The translations under genes and the position numbers were made by a program. A stretch of DNA of 64,000 nt. Source: SYOC01 sp964441775. GTDB lineage: Bacteria; Desulfobacterota; Binatia; Bin18. The stretch lies in contig CAYTVL010000027.1 in assembly GCA_964441775.1 (NCBI GenBank), forward strand, positions 1 through 64,000, written 5' to 3'. This document shows positions 27,401 to 35,654 of this stretch, piece by piece (the first letter of the stretch is position 1; every line of letters begins with the position of its first letter). Under the pieces are notes generated by a model that had not been told where the DNA came from, did no database searches, and was given only the letters and a program-made list of their open reading frames with translations.

Positions 27401-27576
27401 GGCTGTAACCCCACCTGGCCGAAATGCGCGCGAAAGCTTTGTTGCGGCTCTTGCTGCTGCTCCAAACGGATGACCGTCCAGCCCAGGTCTGCAAGCTGTT
27501 GCAACAGGGGCTCCTCGACGTGGGTTTTCTCATCAAGTCGCAGCGCCGCGTTGCGTTTGTCGTTGGAGAGGATCAT
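24439..27576 (-). CDS. hsdR: Type I restriction endonuclease subunit R
   Basis: Motor/nuclease subunit of 1045 residues. The N-terminal PD-(D/E)XK nuclease site is VPDVVLFLNG with IECKSPKAKEPIGEA around residues 145-175. The helicase part has P-loop HTQGSGKSLTMMF near 320, the DEAH box MIDEAHRTQ near 422 and later motifs (AYSGTPI, TGFDAP, ARVNR). The C-terminal helical region binds the methylase. The ATG overlaps the stop of the PIN toxin gene by ATGA. The protein looks intact, but the partner hsdS is broken. Confidence 0.93.
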   Translation of the reverse strand: MILSNDKRNAALRLDEKTHVEEPLLQQLADLGWTVIRLEQQQEPQQSFRAHFGQVGLQPKLEEALHKINPFLRDDQAAEVVRRITTFPQKNLIENNRQVLQYLLENTTVSVNHETGEQSPTVRFIDFHNRANNSFIAISQFKVKIPGTEHHIVPDVVLFLNGLPVVVIECKSPKAKEPIGEAIDQLLRYSQQRDEGPEGDAELFYFNQFLVATCRQQAKFGTITTHIEKHFFRWTDPYPLTLDDLPHDGTVPNDQQRLAAGMCAKENLLDLIRSFTIFSTNDKGNAIKVVGRYQQFRAVKLAVKRLLEGKNRRERSGIIWHTQGSGKSLTMMFMVREMRRQIALSDWKVVFVTDRTQLQDQLSNTSQSIGQTVKLADSIAKLKELIRNDSPDLVMAMMQKFQERDLQEIFPELNPSPHILLMIDEAHRTQYQLLGANLDRALPNAARIAYSGTPIDKTEKTFGDYIDKYTMRQSIDDGTTLEIVYEGRTHDAETSDKPGLDQRFEDVFSDYNLIERLQILGYGSRDAYLEAIETIRAKAADMVNHYVEHVFPGGFKAQVVATSREAAVRYKACLDDALRAKVAELEKRNPLCIDVDRLRVVETAVIISGDHNDKPHIKAFTDEAYHKKAIRRFKLSFDAEEKEGEEAYSGRVGVIIVNNMLLTGFDAPIEQVLYLDKVVTDHNLLQTIARVNRVGDEDKEKGFVVDYVGVGHHIKRALANYDEREQQEIIDTLQTADNDVNELIQAHREIWALLKQHGLHDFSDPDAFFDLFYDEDIRFAYLVKFKKLTRAFNLVLPRKEALDYFQDYQSFCQINELAQKHFRDARLSMRGIPAKLRAITDEFLKSKGVSQKVALISILDPEFERDIYIRKRSKTKAAEVEHAIRHFIDLNIDEDPELFSSFATELERILQEFRANWNRIYDELEKLRQRILAKEKEQTYGLDRKKQMPIFRLLKAELFEGRELNEDEIAQSVNLTQHLFNLISQEVRTVGFWNSIPAQNRLKAELQQLLLSEEFSGYPKMLFQWRSLVSRLMEWARENHNTLRR

Positions 27577-27974
27577 GTTGAGGCGACCTGTTTGAGAAAC
27601 TTCGCCGGAGACAAGGCCGGCACCGGGGAACCACGATAGTCACGTTCGTTACGCGTAACTATCCACTGGGCGCGAAAGGCCAGGGCTGCAGCCGCTTGTA
27701 GGGCGTCTTCGATATCTGACATAGGAAAACGTAATGCCTGCGTAGCATCGGAAGAGCCAACACTGGGCACTTCAACATAACTGAGCAGGTCTTGCAGAAA
27801 ACCACGGACATTCCCAGATACGAGGTATGCCAGATTTGATAAAGAATGCCAGGCAACTGACGCCTCACCTGAATTGTCTCGCGCCCATTTCAGCACTTGC
27901 TTACTGTCGGCAAAGAAGGGCTCCCGGCCAAGGGCAAAGTCTAACAACACGTTGGTGTCAATCAGTATCCGCAT
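27573..27974 (-). CDS. PIN domain toxin (VapC-like)
   Basis: PIN-fold ribonuclease of 133 residues, starting MRILIDTNVLLDFALGREPF. The acidic metal ligands are visible: Asp in DTNVLLD, the middle Asp in DIEDALQAAAAL, and the late RNERDY. A longer in-frame extension to 28040 exists, but it overlaps the antitoxin fully and has no family match, so the start at 27974 is chosen; it overlaps the antitoxin end by 17 bases. Its stop overlaps the hsdR start (ATGA). It likely cleaves RNA when freed from its antitoxin. Confidence 0.82.
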   Translation of the reverse strand: MRILIDTNVLLDFALGREPFFADSKQVLKWARDNSGEASVAWHSLSNLAYLVSGNVRGFLQDLLSYVEVPSVGSSDATQALRFPMSDIEDALQAAAALAFRAQWIVTRNERDYRGSPVPALSPAKFLKQVAST

Positions 27975-28218
27975 GATCGGCCAGTCCGTACTTCCTCCAC
28001 AGATGTTCGCGACGCGGATCATGAACGTCACGTGGTACAAGCTTGAGTTTGCCGGCCCACTTCTCCACGAGATCCTCTGGCTCTCTACCGGAGGGGTGCG
28101 TGATGTGATTCAGCAAATCCTCGACCAGTTGCGAGACACTAGTCTGTCGTTGATGCGCGATCTGTCTTGCCTTGCGGACTACCTTCGGGTCGATGGTTAA
28201 ACTAACACGCTGTTTCAT
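27958..28218 (-). CDS. RHH antitoxin (DUF6364-like) partner of the PIN toxin
   Basis: Protein of 86 residues beginning MKQRVSLTIDPKVVRKARQIAHQRQTS and SVSQLVEDLLN, a ribbon-helix-helix DNA-binding segment of the DUF6364 type that is typically paired with PIN toxins. The C-terminus is the probable toxin-neutralising tail. It is followed by the PIN gene with a 17-base overlap. It should repress its own promoter and hold the PIN protein inactive. Confidence 0.8.
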   Translation of the reverse strand: MKQRVSLTIDPKVVRKARQIAHQRQTSVSQLVEDLLNHITHPSGREPEDLVEKWAGKLKLVPRDVHDPRREHLWRKYGLADHADTD

Positions 28219-28281
28219 GGACGTATTGTCTCGGAGTGTAGGGCCGTTGTCAAAGGTTGATCGTAGGAAGAGTGCTTATTC

Positions 28282-28694
28282 TTACAGCTTGTCAGCAGGA
28301 GGGATCGTATGACCTCGCCAGCGCAGCAGTGCAGCGGCATGGGCTTTTCGCAGCATTAAACGATCGACTTCGGTCCTCAGACGCGTGAGTTCAGCGCGTT
28401 CGGTTTCCGTCAATTGGTTGTTGGCGTTTTTGTCCAGCAATTCTTGCAGCCGCACGGTATCCGTCTCCGTTCGGCAGCTCCGTGCGGTGCGCCACAATGC
28501 CTCATCATTCAAGCGATCGAGAGCGGCGAGATCAGCCTGAAACGCAACCGGCGCATCTTCCCAGTTTGGCGGACTTCCACCTGCACGGCGTGGAGCAGCA
28601 CATCAGTTAGCGATTGCTGCGTTGCTTTAGCCGTCTGTTTGAGTCGCAGGTATAAAGCTTCCGGTAAGGGCAACGTGACGTCTTGGGTATTCAT
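28282..28694 (-). pseudogene. Frameshifted RHH-like protein, paralogue of the HNH partner
   Basis: Two adjacent reading frames together match the 140-residue partner of the HNH nuclease at 1831-2253. The first (28509-28694) starts MNTQDVTLPLPEALYLRLKQTA and is in frame until about 28574. Adding one base near 28567-28574 converts the sequence to ...VPPNWEDAPVAFQADLAAL and runs on into the second frame (LNDEALWRTARSC to HTIPPADKL). So a single base was lost, or there is a sequencing error. The apparent TTG start of the second part is an artefact of the shift. No HNH gene follows. Confidence 0.7.
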
Positions 28695-28769
28695 ACGTTA
28701 CCTTCTCTTTCTCAAGTTTGGTTTCTTCTGAATACAAGTATTATCCTAAACCACTCGCGAATCTATCAA

Positions 28770-30249
28770 TTAATCACCAGCCAGCAGCGGCTCGACCGAC
28801 ACCTTGCCGGTCAGCAAGTCTTGCATGAGGCCGGTTTTCAGAGAGCGAAGTTTCACAAGTTGATCTAAATTCTCCACGATCAGTCGGTCCATTGTGTCCA
28901 AGCGAACCTCTATTATTTCTTGCTCTGCATAGGATGGAACTCCAATCCCTATGCTCTCGATTGTCCACATATCAAGTTTTTTTGTCCCATGAGTCGCTTC
29001 GGAAGTGAGTCCTAAGAAGAGTTTCTCTTTGGCCCTGAACCAGTGCGCAAGGAAACGTTGTCTTAGGACTACGGGACAAAACTCCTCCAGTCTGGCAAAC
29101 CGTCAACGTGTCATTGCGAGGGGAGCGAAGCAATCTTTGCTTTAGGTTTTCGATTCTTGCGAGATTGCTTCGTCGTCTACGACTCCTCGCAATGACAGGC
29201 TCCTTGATTTCCGTTCGTGGGTTTTGTCTCAAAGTCCTTAAGCAACTCTTCCCTTTGATGGCCTTGAGATCCTGATTAAAAGCGAGCGGTCGAGTAGAGA
29301 TGCACACTGGGAAAGAGTGCGCCAAGGCCATGCCGCGAACAAGAATGAAAATTGTTCTTGCCGGCATCACGCGCGAGCCTGTCGAAGCAGCTTCTGGTGT
29401 AACATGTTCACTGGTATCAATAACTTCAAAAGACTTCATGTCTTTGGCGCTTAGAAAGGGGATAGACCCGTTCCACCAATCGATGCGGTTTCTTGCAGGG
29501 GTGCCGCCACTAAAGAAGTCACAAACTGAGCTAAGGGTGGCTATTTGCCATCCCTCCGGTATTTGCCCCAATGGTGACATCTTAAACTTATGCGTGCTGG
29601 GGTCGCGAAGCTGGCCATGTTCGTCGATACCGCGAGTGAGGAGGTCGTGCATCAGGCCCGTTTTGATGTGCTGGTATTTGGCAATGAGGGCTTCGGTTTG
29701 GTCGATGTCACGATCAACTGTCGCAAAGAGTCTGGCCAAAGCCCTTTGCTGAGGCATTGGTGGGATACGAACTGGTGCATGCAGCAGAGCTTCGTTAGCA
29801 AAGTTGACTTGTGATTCCGCCATGCCAGTCGTACGATCATTAAGGAATTTCTGCGGCTCGGGTTGCGCTAGTGCAATGCTCAGAATTTCTGGAAGAATTT
29901 CATCCTTCTTCAGACGAAGTGCGATCATCTTACCAGAGACGATGAGATTCCGAGGTTCCGTCGTAACGTAAACCACTACCCCGACCCGTTCCCGTGGTCC
30001 TGCTTTAGTCACCAAAACGTCACCACGTCGCACCTCGAGCTGGCTCTTACCCCAGTATGCTTTAGGAAGAACTTTGTGGGCCTTCTCATCCCATCCCGCC
30101 CAAGTAATTGCCGTAGTCTTCAGGACTCCCCATTCCTCAAGATCGGCAACTGGCCGTTCTTCACAGTCAGGACTTGGTCCAGAGAAGTGATGCTCAATTA
30201 GCTTTGCGACAGTAGTGCTTCTCCAAGCACTAGATGCATTACTTCGCAT
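28770..30249 (-). pseudogene. hsdS: Type I restriction specificity subunit, interrupted by an insertion
   Basis: The DNA-recognition subunit begins MRSNASSAWRSTTVAK at 30249, overlapping the hsdM stop by 11 bases. The first target-recognition domain and central conserved repeat (IPPMPQQRALARLFATVDRDIDQ, TGLMHDLLTRG) are intact. The second domain runs to AFNQDLKAIKGKS and is then broken by a palindromic insertion. Its continuation, RFLAHWFRAKEKLFLG then ATHGTKKLDMW and a second IKTGLM-like helix (LKTGLMQDLLTGKV), lies in another frame and ends at 28770. The present frame runs into unrelated repeat-coded residues and stops at 28972. The gene is probably inactive, leaving RM specificity lost or changed. 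Confidence 0.8.
29058..29229. mobile_element. Palindromic insertion (MITE-like) in hsdS
   Basis: A 166-bp segment is bounded by direct TTGTCT copies at 29058-29063 and 29224-29229. Its imperfect terminal inverted repeats share the cores AGGACT and GACAAAAC. The core (29109-29197) is a palindrome with ends TGTCATTGCGAGG and CCTCGCAATGACA, a known type of dispersed repeat. Removing one repeat unit plus the insert rejoins hsdS in one frame. The exact ends are uncertain, because the inverted repeats extend a few bases past the direct repeats. Confidence 0.65.
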
Positions 30250-32992
30250 AGCCAAGCTTCGACAAAAAGGATTGTAACCATTCACTCACTGTTGCCTTTT
30301 CGCTTTCAATGTTCGCAGCACAAACAAAGTACTTCTCCCAAAGATTCTCAAAAACATTCAACAGCCCATGCTTTTCTGCATTCAAATAACGATTCATCTG
30401 CTCAGCCACGAGATCATGGTGCTTTTGTAAAATTAGGGCTTTGGCCTCTGGTTCGGTGATCATGCCGCCGATGGAAGCGGTGAGTCGTCGGATCGTCTCG
30501 ATGCGGCGCTCTAGTGTAACAATGTCGCTGCGCAGCCGTTTGGCTTTGGCCGTTGCTTCCGGGCCGAGCGCGGCGAGTTCTTTTTCGGCTTGCTCCTGCA
30601 AGCGATGCACTTCCCAGGTTTCCTCTTCAGGTCCGAACTTTTTCAGCGCGAGCTTTACTTCCAGGTCATACTGGCGTTGGTCGAGTTTCTTCTTCAGCTC
30701 TCGGAGCGTGTCTTCGGTCTCTTTGAGGGTATCCAGGGCTTCCTGCAGACGCGGTAGCTCGGTCGCCTTCCCATTCTTCAGATCCTTGATCGCCGCCGTG
30801 AGTTCCTTGCGCATCAAGGCAGCGGTGATGCTTTCATCTTCCTCGGCTTCGTATTCAAGCAACGCCTGCGCGGCTTCCACGGCTTCGGCCAGGGCAGATT
30901 CCTTCTCACCGATAGCAGCTTCCAGATCTGCAATCTCCTTGGCCTCTTTCTGGAAAAATGTCTCAATCAGGTACCGATCGGGAATGAGCGCCGGACTCCA
31001 GCCGTTGGTCATGATGGTCTTGAGATCGTATTTGATGCCGTCCCACCAGTTCACGAACACGCCAGCGACTTGGAACTCACCGAGCACCCCGATGGGTACG
31101 AGCTGCTGCTTCAGTGAGTCGATGAGCGTACGACGAACCTCGGGCAAGTAACGACCCCCGAGCGTCAGAAATGAGCCAAATCCCTCACGCGATAAGAACG
31201 CCGCTTCTTGGTTGCTGATCTCAGTCCCATCTTCCGTGGTAGATGCAGGTGAAGGCGTGGGAGCCAACTTGGCAAAATCTGCTTGCGCTTTGCTCCACCA
31301 TGCGGCCAGATGCGCGTTCATTTCGTCGAGCGTGCATCGTACGTTCGGGTCGTTATCTACCAGCGCCTTCAGCGCTTCTTTGCCGTTGACCTCGGGCTTA
31401 AAGTCGTAATAGCACTCGTCGCGCTCTTGCAACACCAGTTCTGGGCGCACGCCAAATTTTTGCAGGAGCGACTCCTTGGCGGCAACTTCGACTTTGGGCA
31501 CGCCGCCGAGCAGATGAGCACGCACGTCCTCCGGTTCCGGCTCGGGCGTGTTGTCCACATAGCGGCGAATGTTCAGATTCCAATCGTTGCGTTCGATTTC
31601 GTCCAGGCTCACCAGCCGTGAGTATTTTGGAACCTCCAGTTTGTGGGTGAACACGTGGTCGATTTTCTCGATGTCTTCGGGTCGCAGACTATTCTGATTT
31701 TTGCCCTCGGCGAATTCAGCGTCGGCATTGATGAAGAAGACTTTATCGTATAATTCGTCCGGCTTGCTTTTGTTGAGCACAAGGATGGAAGCGGGAATGC
31801 CGGTGCCGTAAAACAACTTGGGCGGCAGACCAATAATCGCCTCAATGACGCCGCCGTTGTCGCTGAGCATACCCTTGCGGATCTCCTTCTCTTTGCCGCC
31901 ACGAAAGAGCACCCCGTGCGGCATAACCACCGCGGCGCGCCCCGTGGGTTTGAGACTCGCCAGCATGTGTTGCACGAACATGAGGTCGGCCTTCTTGCCG
32001 GTCTCCGGCGCTAACCCGTACTTGAAGCGTTCCTGGCGGTGACAACGAGTGAGGGTGTAATTCTGTGAGAAAGGCGGATTGGCCAGCACACGGTCGAACT
32101 GGCGGAGTTGACCGTGTTGCACATTGAGCGGTTCCTCCAGCGTATCGCCAAACTCAATGTGCGAGTTGGTGAGGTTATGGAGGATGAGGTTCATCTTGCA
32201 GATAGAGACAACCCCACCGTCATTTTCTTGTCCGTGTAGTTCGAGATTATCGCCATCGCCGCCCTGTTCGCCCACCCAAGCACTAGACTGGATAAGCATA
32301 CCGCCAGAGCCGGCGGTGGGATCATAAATGCTGGTCCCTTCACCGGGCTTCACCAGTTGCACCATCAGACGCACGACCTGGCCAGGCGTATAGAACTGAC
32401 CGCCCTTCTTTCCGGCGCTATCGGCAAAGAATTTGATAAGATACTCGTATGCGGCGCCGAGCAGATCGGGGAACTCGAAATTGTCGTTGACCAATACGAA
32501 GCCAGGCTGGTTAAAATGATCAACGAGATCTTTGAGATCCGCGTCCCTGACTTTGCGTCTGCCGTTAATCTCCTCGTTGAAGTTGACGTGTTTGAGCACA
32601 CCGCTCAGCGGCTCATTCTCATCCTCCAACGCGGCCAGCGCCTTGTTCAGCATCTGACCGATATTCTGGTGGAGGTTCTTGATCGCCGGCTGGGGCTGGC
32701 CATTTTCGTCGATAAAGCCTTCGTGCCAGCGGACGCGTGGCGGCACGAAAAAGGTGTCGCCATAGGTGATCTTTTCTTCCAGCAATTTTTCGATTTCGGT
32801 CGATGGCAGGTGCTTGAACTTCCGCCGCAACTGCTCGCACTTCTCGTCAAATACATCTGACATGCGCTTCAGGAACAGCATGCCGAAGATGTATTCCTTG
32901 TACTCGGAGGCGTCCATCTTGCCGCGCAGGATGTCCGCCGCTTTCATCAAGAAGCTTTCGAGTTGTGAGAGAGTGATTTTGTTTTTGAGCAT
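30239..32992 (-). CDS. hsdM: Type I DNA methyltransferase subunit M
   Basis: Adenine N6 methyltransferase of 917 residues. The N-terminal helical HsdM domain is MLKNKITLSQLESFLMKAADILRG. The SAM-binding motif is DPTAGSGGML near 222 and the catalytic motif NPPF near 305. A long, highly charged C-terminal part (about residues 690-860) is predicted to be coiled coil, which makes it longer than the classic 500-residue HsdM but is seen in this branch. The stop overlaps the hsdS start by 11 bases. It is the first gene of the RM operon. With hsdS broken, it may lack sequence specificity. Confidence 0.92.
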   Translation of the reverse strand: MLKNKITLSQLESFLMKAADILRGKMDASEYKEYIFGMLFLKRMSDVFDEKCEQLRRKFKHLPSTEIEKLLEEKITYGDTFFVPPRVRWHEGFIDENGQPQPAIKNLHQNIGQMLNKALAALEDENEPLSGVLKHVNFNEEINGRRKVRDADLKDLVDHFNQPGFVLVNDNFEFPDLLGAAYEYLIKFFADSAGKKGGQFYTPGQVVRLMVQLVKPGEGTSIYDPTAGSGGMLIQSSAWVGEQGGDGDNLELHGQENDGGVVSICKMNLILHNLTNSHIEFGDTLEEPLNVQHGQLRQFDRVLANPPFSQNYTLTRCHRQERFKYGLAPETGKKADLMFVQHMLASLKPTGRAAVVMPHGVLFRGGKEKEIRKGMLSDNGGVIEAIIGLPPKLFYGTGIPASILVLNKSKPDELYDKVFFINADAEFAEGKNQNSLRPEDIEKIDHVFTHKLEVPKYSRLVSLDEIERNDWNLNIRRYVDNTPEPEPEDVRAHLLGGVPKVEVAAKESLLQKFGVRPELVLQERDECYYDFKPEVNGKEALKALVDNDPNVRCTLDEMNAHLAAWWSKAQADFAKLAPTPSPASTTEDGTEISNQEAAFLSREGFGSFLTLGGRYLPEVRRTLIDSLKQQLVPIGVLGEFQVAGVFVNWWDGIKYDLKTIMTNGWSPALIPDRYLIETFFQKEAKEIADLEAAIGEKESALAEAVEAAQALLEYEAEEDESITAALMRKELTAAIKDLKNGKATELPRLQEALDTLKETEDTLRELKKKLDQRQYDLEVKLALKKFGPEEETWEVHRLQEQAEKELAALGPEATAKAKRLRSDIVTLERRIETIRRLTASIGGMITEPEAKALILQKHHDLVAEQMNRYLNAEKHGLLNVFENLWEKYFVCAANIESEKATVSEWLQSFLSKLGYAK

Positions 32993-33095
32993 TCAACCGT
33001 ACTTTAGTTTTTCTTTTCGTCGGCAGCCAACACACCGCATTCATCCGGCTGGAGCGAACTGAGCCCCGGCCGGCCTTGTCTAGTGTTCGCCTGAA

Positions 33096-33809
33096 TCAAA
33101 AATTCTCCGCCGACGGACGAATGTCAAATTCGTGCATCCAGGTGTCGCGGGGCTGCGCGACCGCCTGCGCCACCACGCGGGCGATGGCGCGGGAGTCGAG
33201 CATGCCTGGTCTCACTTCGCGTTCTGCTCCGAACGGGATGTCGTCGATGCCGCCGTCGATGATCACGTGAAAAACATGGATGCCTTGTGGACCAAACTCA
33301 CGCGCGTTGCACTGCGCCAGTGCGCGCAAGGCAAATTTCCCGGTCGCAAAGGCCGAAGACTTCGCATACCCCTTCACCGAACTGGTCGCGCCAATGTAAG
33401 CCACCGCGCCGCCGCCATGCGCCAGCATATCCGGGATCGCTTCTTTGGCGCACAGAAAAGGGCCATAGGCTTGCCCATGTAGATTTTTGAGAAAGTCTTC
33501 TGCCGTGATGTCAAGGAACGAGCCTCGCTTGGCGCCCCCACCGGCGTTACAGATCAGCAGGTTAACTGGGCCCAGTTCATTGCGCACCCGGGCAAAGGTT
33601 TGTTTCACTTGATTTTGATCGGTAATGTCAGCGGTCCAAAAAACGCAACGCTGGGCAATGGGTCCAAGCCCCTGACGAATTTGCTCTAAAGAACTCGCAT
33701 TCCGAGCGAGCGCGACGACTCGATAGCCATCTTGCGCAAAGGTTTCAACAAACCGTGCGCCGATACCTGGACCAACACCGGCGACGACAGCAACGTGATC
33801 ATGAGCCAT
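33096..33809 (-). CDS. SDR family oxidoreductase, atypical active site
   Basis: Rossmann-fold short-chain dehydrogenase of 237 residues. The start ATG at 33809 (MAHDHVAVVAGVGPGIG) has GAGGAAC upstream; a longer frame to 33839 lacks a site. The cofactor loop is GVGPGIGARF, and NAGGG follows strand 4. The catalytic YxxxK motif reads FATGK, with Phe instead of Tyr, after IGATSSVKGYAKSSA. A Phe here is found in a subgroup of SDRs, so the enzyme may be inactive as a dehydrogenase or use another residue. It is divergent from degP. Confidence 0.8.
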   Translation of the reverse strand: MAHDHVAVVAGVGPGIGARFVETFAQDGYRVVALARNASSLEQIRQGLGPIAQRCVFWTADITDQNQVKQTFARVRNELGPVNLLICNAGGGAKRGSFLDITAEDFLKNLHGQAYGPFLCAKEAIPDMLAHGGGAVAYIGATSSVKGYAKSSAFATGKFALRALAQCNAREFGPQGIHVFHVIIDGGIDDIPFGAEREVRPGMLDSRAIARVVAQAVAQPRDTWMHEFDIRPSAENF

Positions 33810-33836
33810 ACTCGTTCCTCCTTCTTGCTCTGTCCA

Positions 33837-33854
33837 CATGAGAAAATTCTCATG
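33837..33854. promoter_or_regulatory. 18-bp palindromic operator candidate between SDR and DegP genes
   Basis: CATGAGAA-AA-TTCTCATG is a perfect 8+8 inverted repeat with a 2-base centre, and another TTCTCAT occurs at 33858-33864. It lies in the 124-base divergent intergenic region, 28 bases before the SDR start. It may bind a dimeric regulator. Confidence 0.35.
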
Positions 33855-33933
33855 CGGTTCTCATAGTCCTCTCACATTTGTGTCTTATGTTGTCCGTCAA
33901 ATAGACTAAAAGCTAGAGAGGAGGAACAAGAAT

Positions 33934-35421
33934 ATGAACATCAAGAAAACCGCAGTCACCGGGGCAGTCGCCGCGTCATTAGCGATCGGCGGCTTCATAT
34001 TTGGTCGCGTTACCCAGGTGGAGCATGTCCAAGCTGACCCTACAGAGAGTCGAACCGCAGCCGTTGCTACCCCTTCAGGACGAGCGCTCCCCTCCTTCGC
34101 TAATTTGGCGGCGGAAGCCTCTCCCTCCGTTGTCTACATCAAAGCGGTCGTAGTCGAGAAGACGAGGCAAGGGGGGCCAGGCTTTGAATTCCCGCCAAGT
34201 CCCTTCGGGGAACATTCGCCTTTTCCGTTTCATTCCCCTTTCCCTCCAGGGGGGCCGGGGGGCGGAAGACGTCAAGGCTCGGGCTCTGGATTCATTATTC
34301 GTAAAGACGGCGTCATTCTCACGAACAATCATGTCGTCGAAGATGCGAAAGAAATTACCGTCACCCTGACGGACAAAAAAGAATACAACGCAAAAGTCCT
34401 CGGTCGTGATCCCAAGACGGACTTAGCGGTCATCAAGATCGAGCCCAAAGAAGACTTGCCTGTTGCACGACTCGGTAATTCTGATGATTTGCAGGTGGGA
34501 GATTGGGTCATGGCCATTGGCAATCCCTTCGGCCTCAGCAACACCGTGACTGCTGGTATCGTGAGCGCGAAAGGCCGCGTCATTGGCGCCGGCCCCTACG
34601 ATAGCTTTATCCAGACGGACGCGTCGATCAATCCTGGGAATTCCGGTGGCCCTCTGTTCAACGAACAAGGGGAAGTCGTGGGTATTAACAGCGCCATCTA
34701 TAGTCAGAGCGGCGGCAACATCGGCATCGGGTTCGCTATTCCTATTAACTTGGCAAAACAGTTACTACCTGAGCTGGAAACCACTGGCAGCGTGACGCGT
34801 GGCTGGTTGGGGGTGGCGATTCAAAAAATGACCCCGGAATTAGCCAAATCCCTCGGCGTAGAACAAGCGCACGGGGCGCTGGTCGCCGACGTCACGAGTA
34901 ACAGCCCCGCCGCAAAAGCCGGTCTCGAACGGGGCGATGTCATCATCCGCTATAATGAAAAGAAGATTGACGAATCGGTTGCGTTGCCCAGCCTCGTCGC
35001 GGTAACGCCGGTCGGGAAAACGGTGCCGGTGGAAATCATCCGGGACGGAAAGACCAAGACCCTAAACATCACCGTTGCAAAGTTGACTGATAGAGAGATG
35101 GCTAGCACGGAAGAGGAAGAAGACACTCCGCAGAAAGGAAAATGGGGACTGGCGCTGCGCGAACTCAGTCCAGATGAACGTGCACAAATGGGGCTGAAGG
35201 AAAAAGAAGGCGTGATGGTCGGCGACATACAGCCGGAAAGTCCGGCGGCGGAAGCTGGAGTGCAGCCTGGTGATGTGATCTTACAGGTCAACAAAAGCTC
35301 TGTGTCCTCAGTGGCGGAGGTCAAAAAAGAAATCAATAAAACCCCAGCCGACGCTTCGCTCTTACTCTTGCTCAAACGTGCGGACGGCAACAATCGGTTC
35401 GCTACCCTCGCCGCGAAGTAA
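33934..35421 (+). CDS. Do/DegP/HtrA family periplasmic serine protease
   Basis: Protein of 495 residues. The N-terminal residues 8-25 (AVTGAVAASLAIGGFIFG) are a signal anchor. The chymotrypsin-like domain has His in LTNNHVVEDA (about 132), Asp in KTDLAVIKI (about 163) and Ser in GNSGGP (about 235). A Pro/Gly-rich stretch lies before the protease. Two PDZ domains follow (about 280-370 and 395-490). The length and order match DegP/MucD. GGAGGAAC precedes the ATG. It degrades or refolds misfolded envelope proteins. Confidence 0.92.
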   Translation: MNIKKTAVTGAVAASLAIGGFIFGRVTQVEHVQADPTESRTAAVATPSGRALPSFANLAAEASPSVVYIKAVVVEKTRQGGPGFEFPPSPFGEHSPFPFHSPFPPGGPGGGRRQGSGSGFIIRKDGVILTNNHVVEDAKEITVTLTDKKEYNAKVLGRDPKTDLAVIKIEPKEDLPVARLGNSDDLQVGDWVMAIGNPFGLSNTVTAGIVSAKGRVIGAGPYDSFIQTDASINPGNSGGPLFNEQGEVVGINSAIYSQSGGNIGIGFAIPINLAKQLLPELETTGSVTRGWLGVAIQKMTPELAKSLGVEQAHGALVADVTSNSPAAKAGLERGDVIIRYNEKKIDESVALPSLVAVTPVGKTVPVEIIRDGKTKTLNITVAKLTDREMASTEEEEDTPQKGKWGLALRELSPDERAQMGLKEKEGVMVGDIQPESPAAEAGVQPGDVILQVNKSSVSSVAEVKKEINKTPADASLLLLLKRADGNNRFATLAAK

Positions 35422-35447
35422 TACGCCTCTATCTCTCCTGCCTCTCC

Positions 35448-35472
35448 GGGGCGCGCCCCGCGCCCCGTTTTT
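35448..35472 (+). terminator. Intrinsic terminator after degP
   Basis: Stem GGGGCGCG/CGCGCCCC with loop CCC, followed by GTTTTT, beginning 26 bases after the stop codon. Confidence 0.8.
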
Positions 35473-35593
35473 CTGTTCCAGAGCAAATGTCCTCAGGGCT
35501 CCGTCTCGGGAGCATTTCTTCACATACACATCCTTCCGTGTTTCGTTCTTCCTTCTTAAGCGCCTGCGGGTTAGCAACTGCGGAACAAGAAGG

Positions 35594-35623
35594 TTGACAT
35601 CTTCCCGTAAGCCAGCGTATAGC
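35594..35623 (+). promoter_or_regulatory. Promoter for the TIR-STAND operon
   Basis: TTGACA at 35594-35599, 18-base spacer, TATAGC at 35618-35623, then an AAGGAA ribosome site and ATG at 35655. Perfect -35 and four-of-six -10; the leader would be about 25 bases. Confidence 0.5.
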
Positions 35624-35654
35624 AACCAGAGGTTCTCTAAGGAAAGTAGCGACC

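Noticed and set aside
27975..28040. N-terminal extension of the PIN toxin
   Set aside because: The extra residues have no family match and come from the antitoxin's other frame; the PIN fold begins at MRILIDTN.
28774..28968. A separate 64-residue minus-strand frame in the hsdS tail
   Set aside because: It is the out-of-frame shadow of the conserved hsdS C-terminus at 28770-28970.
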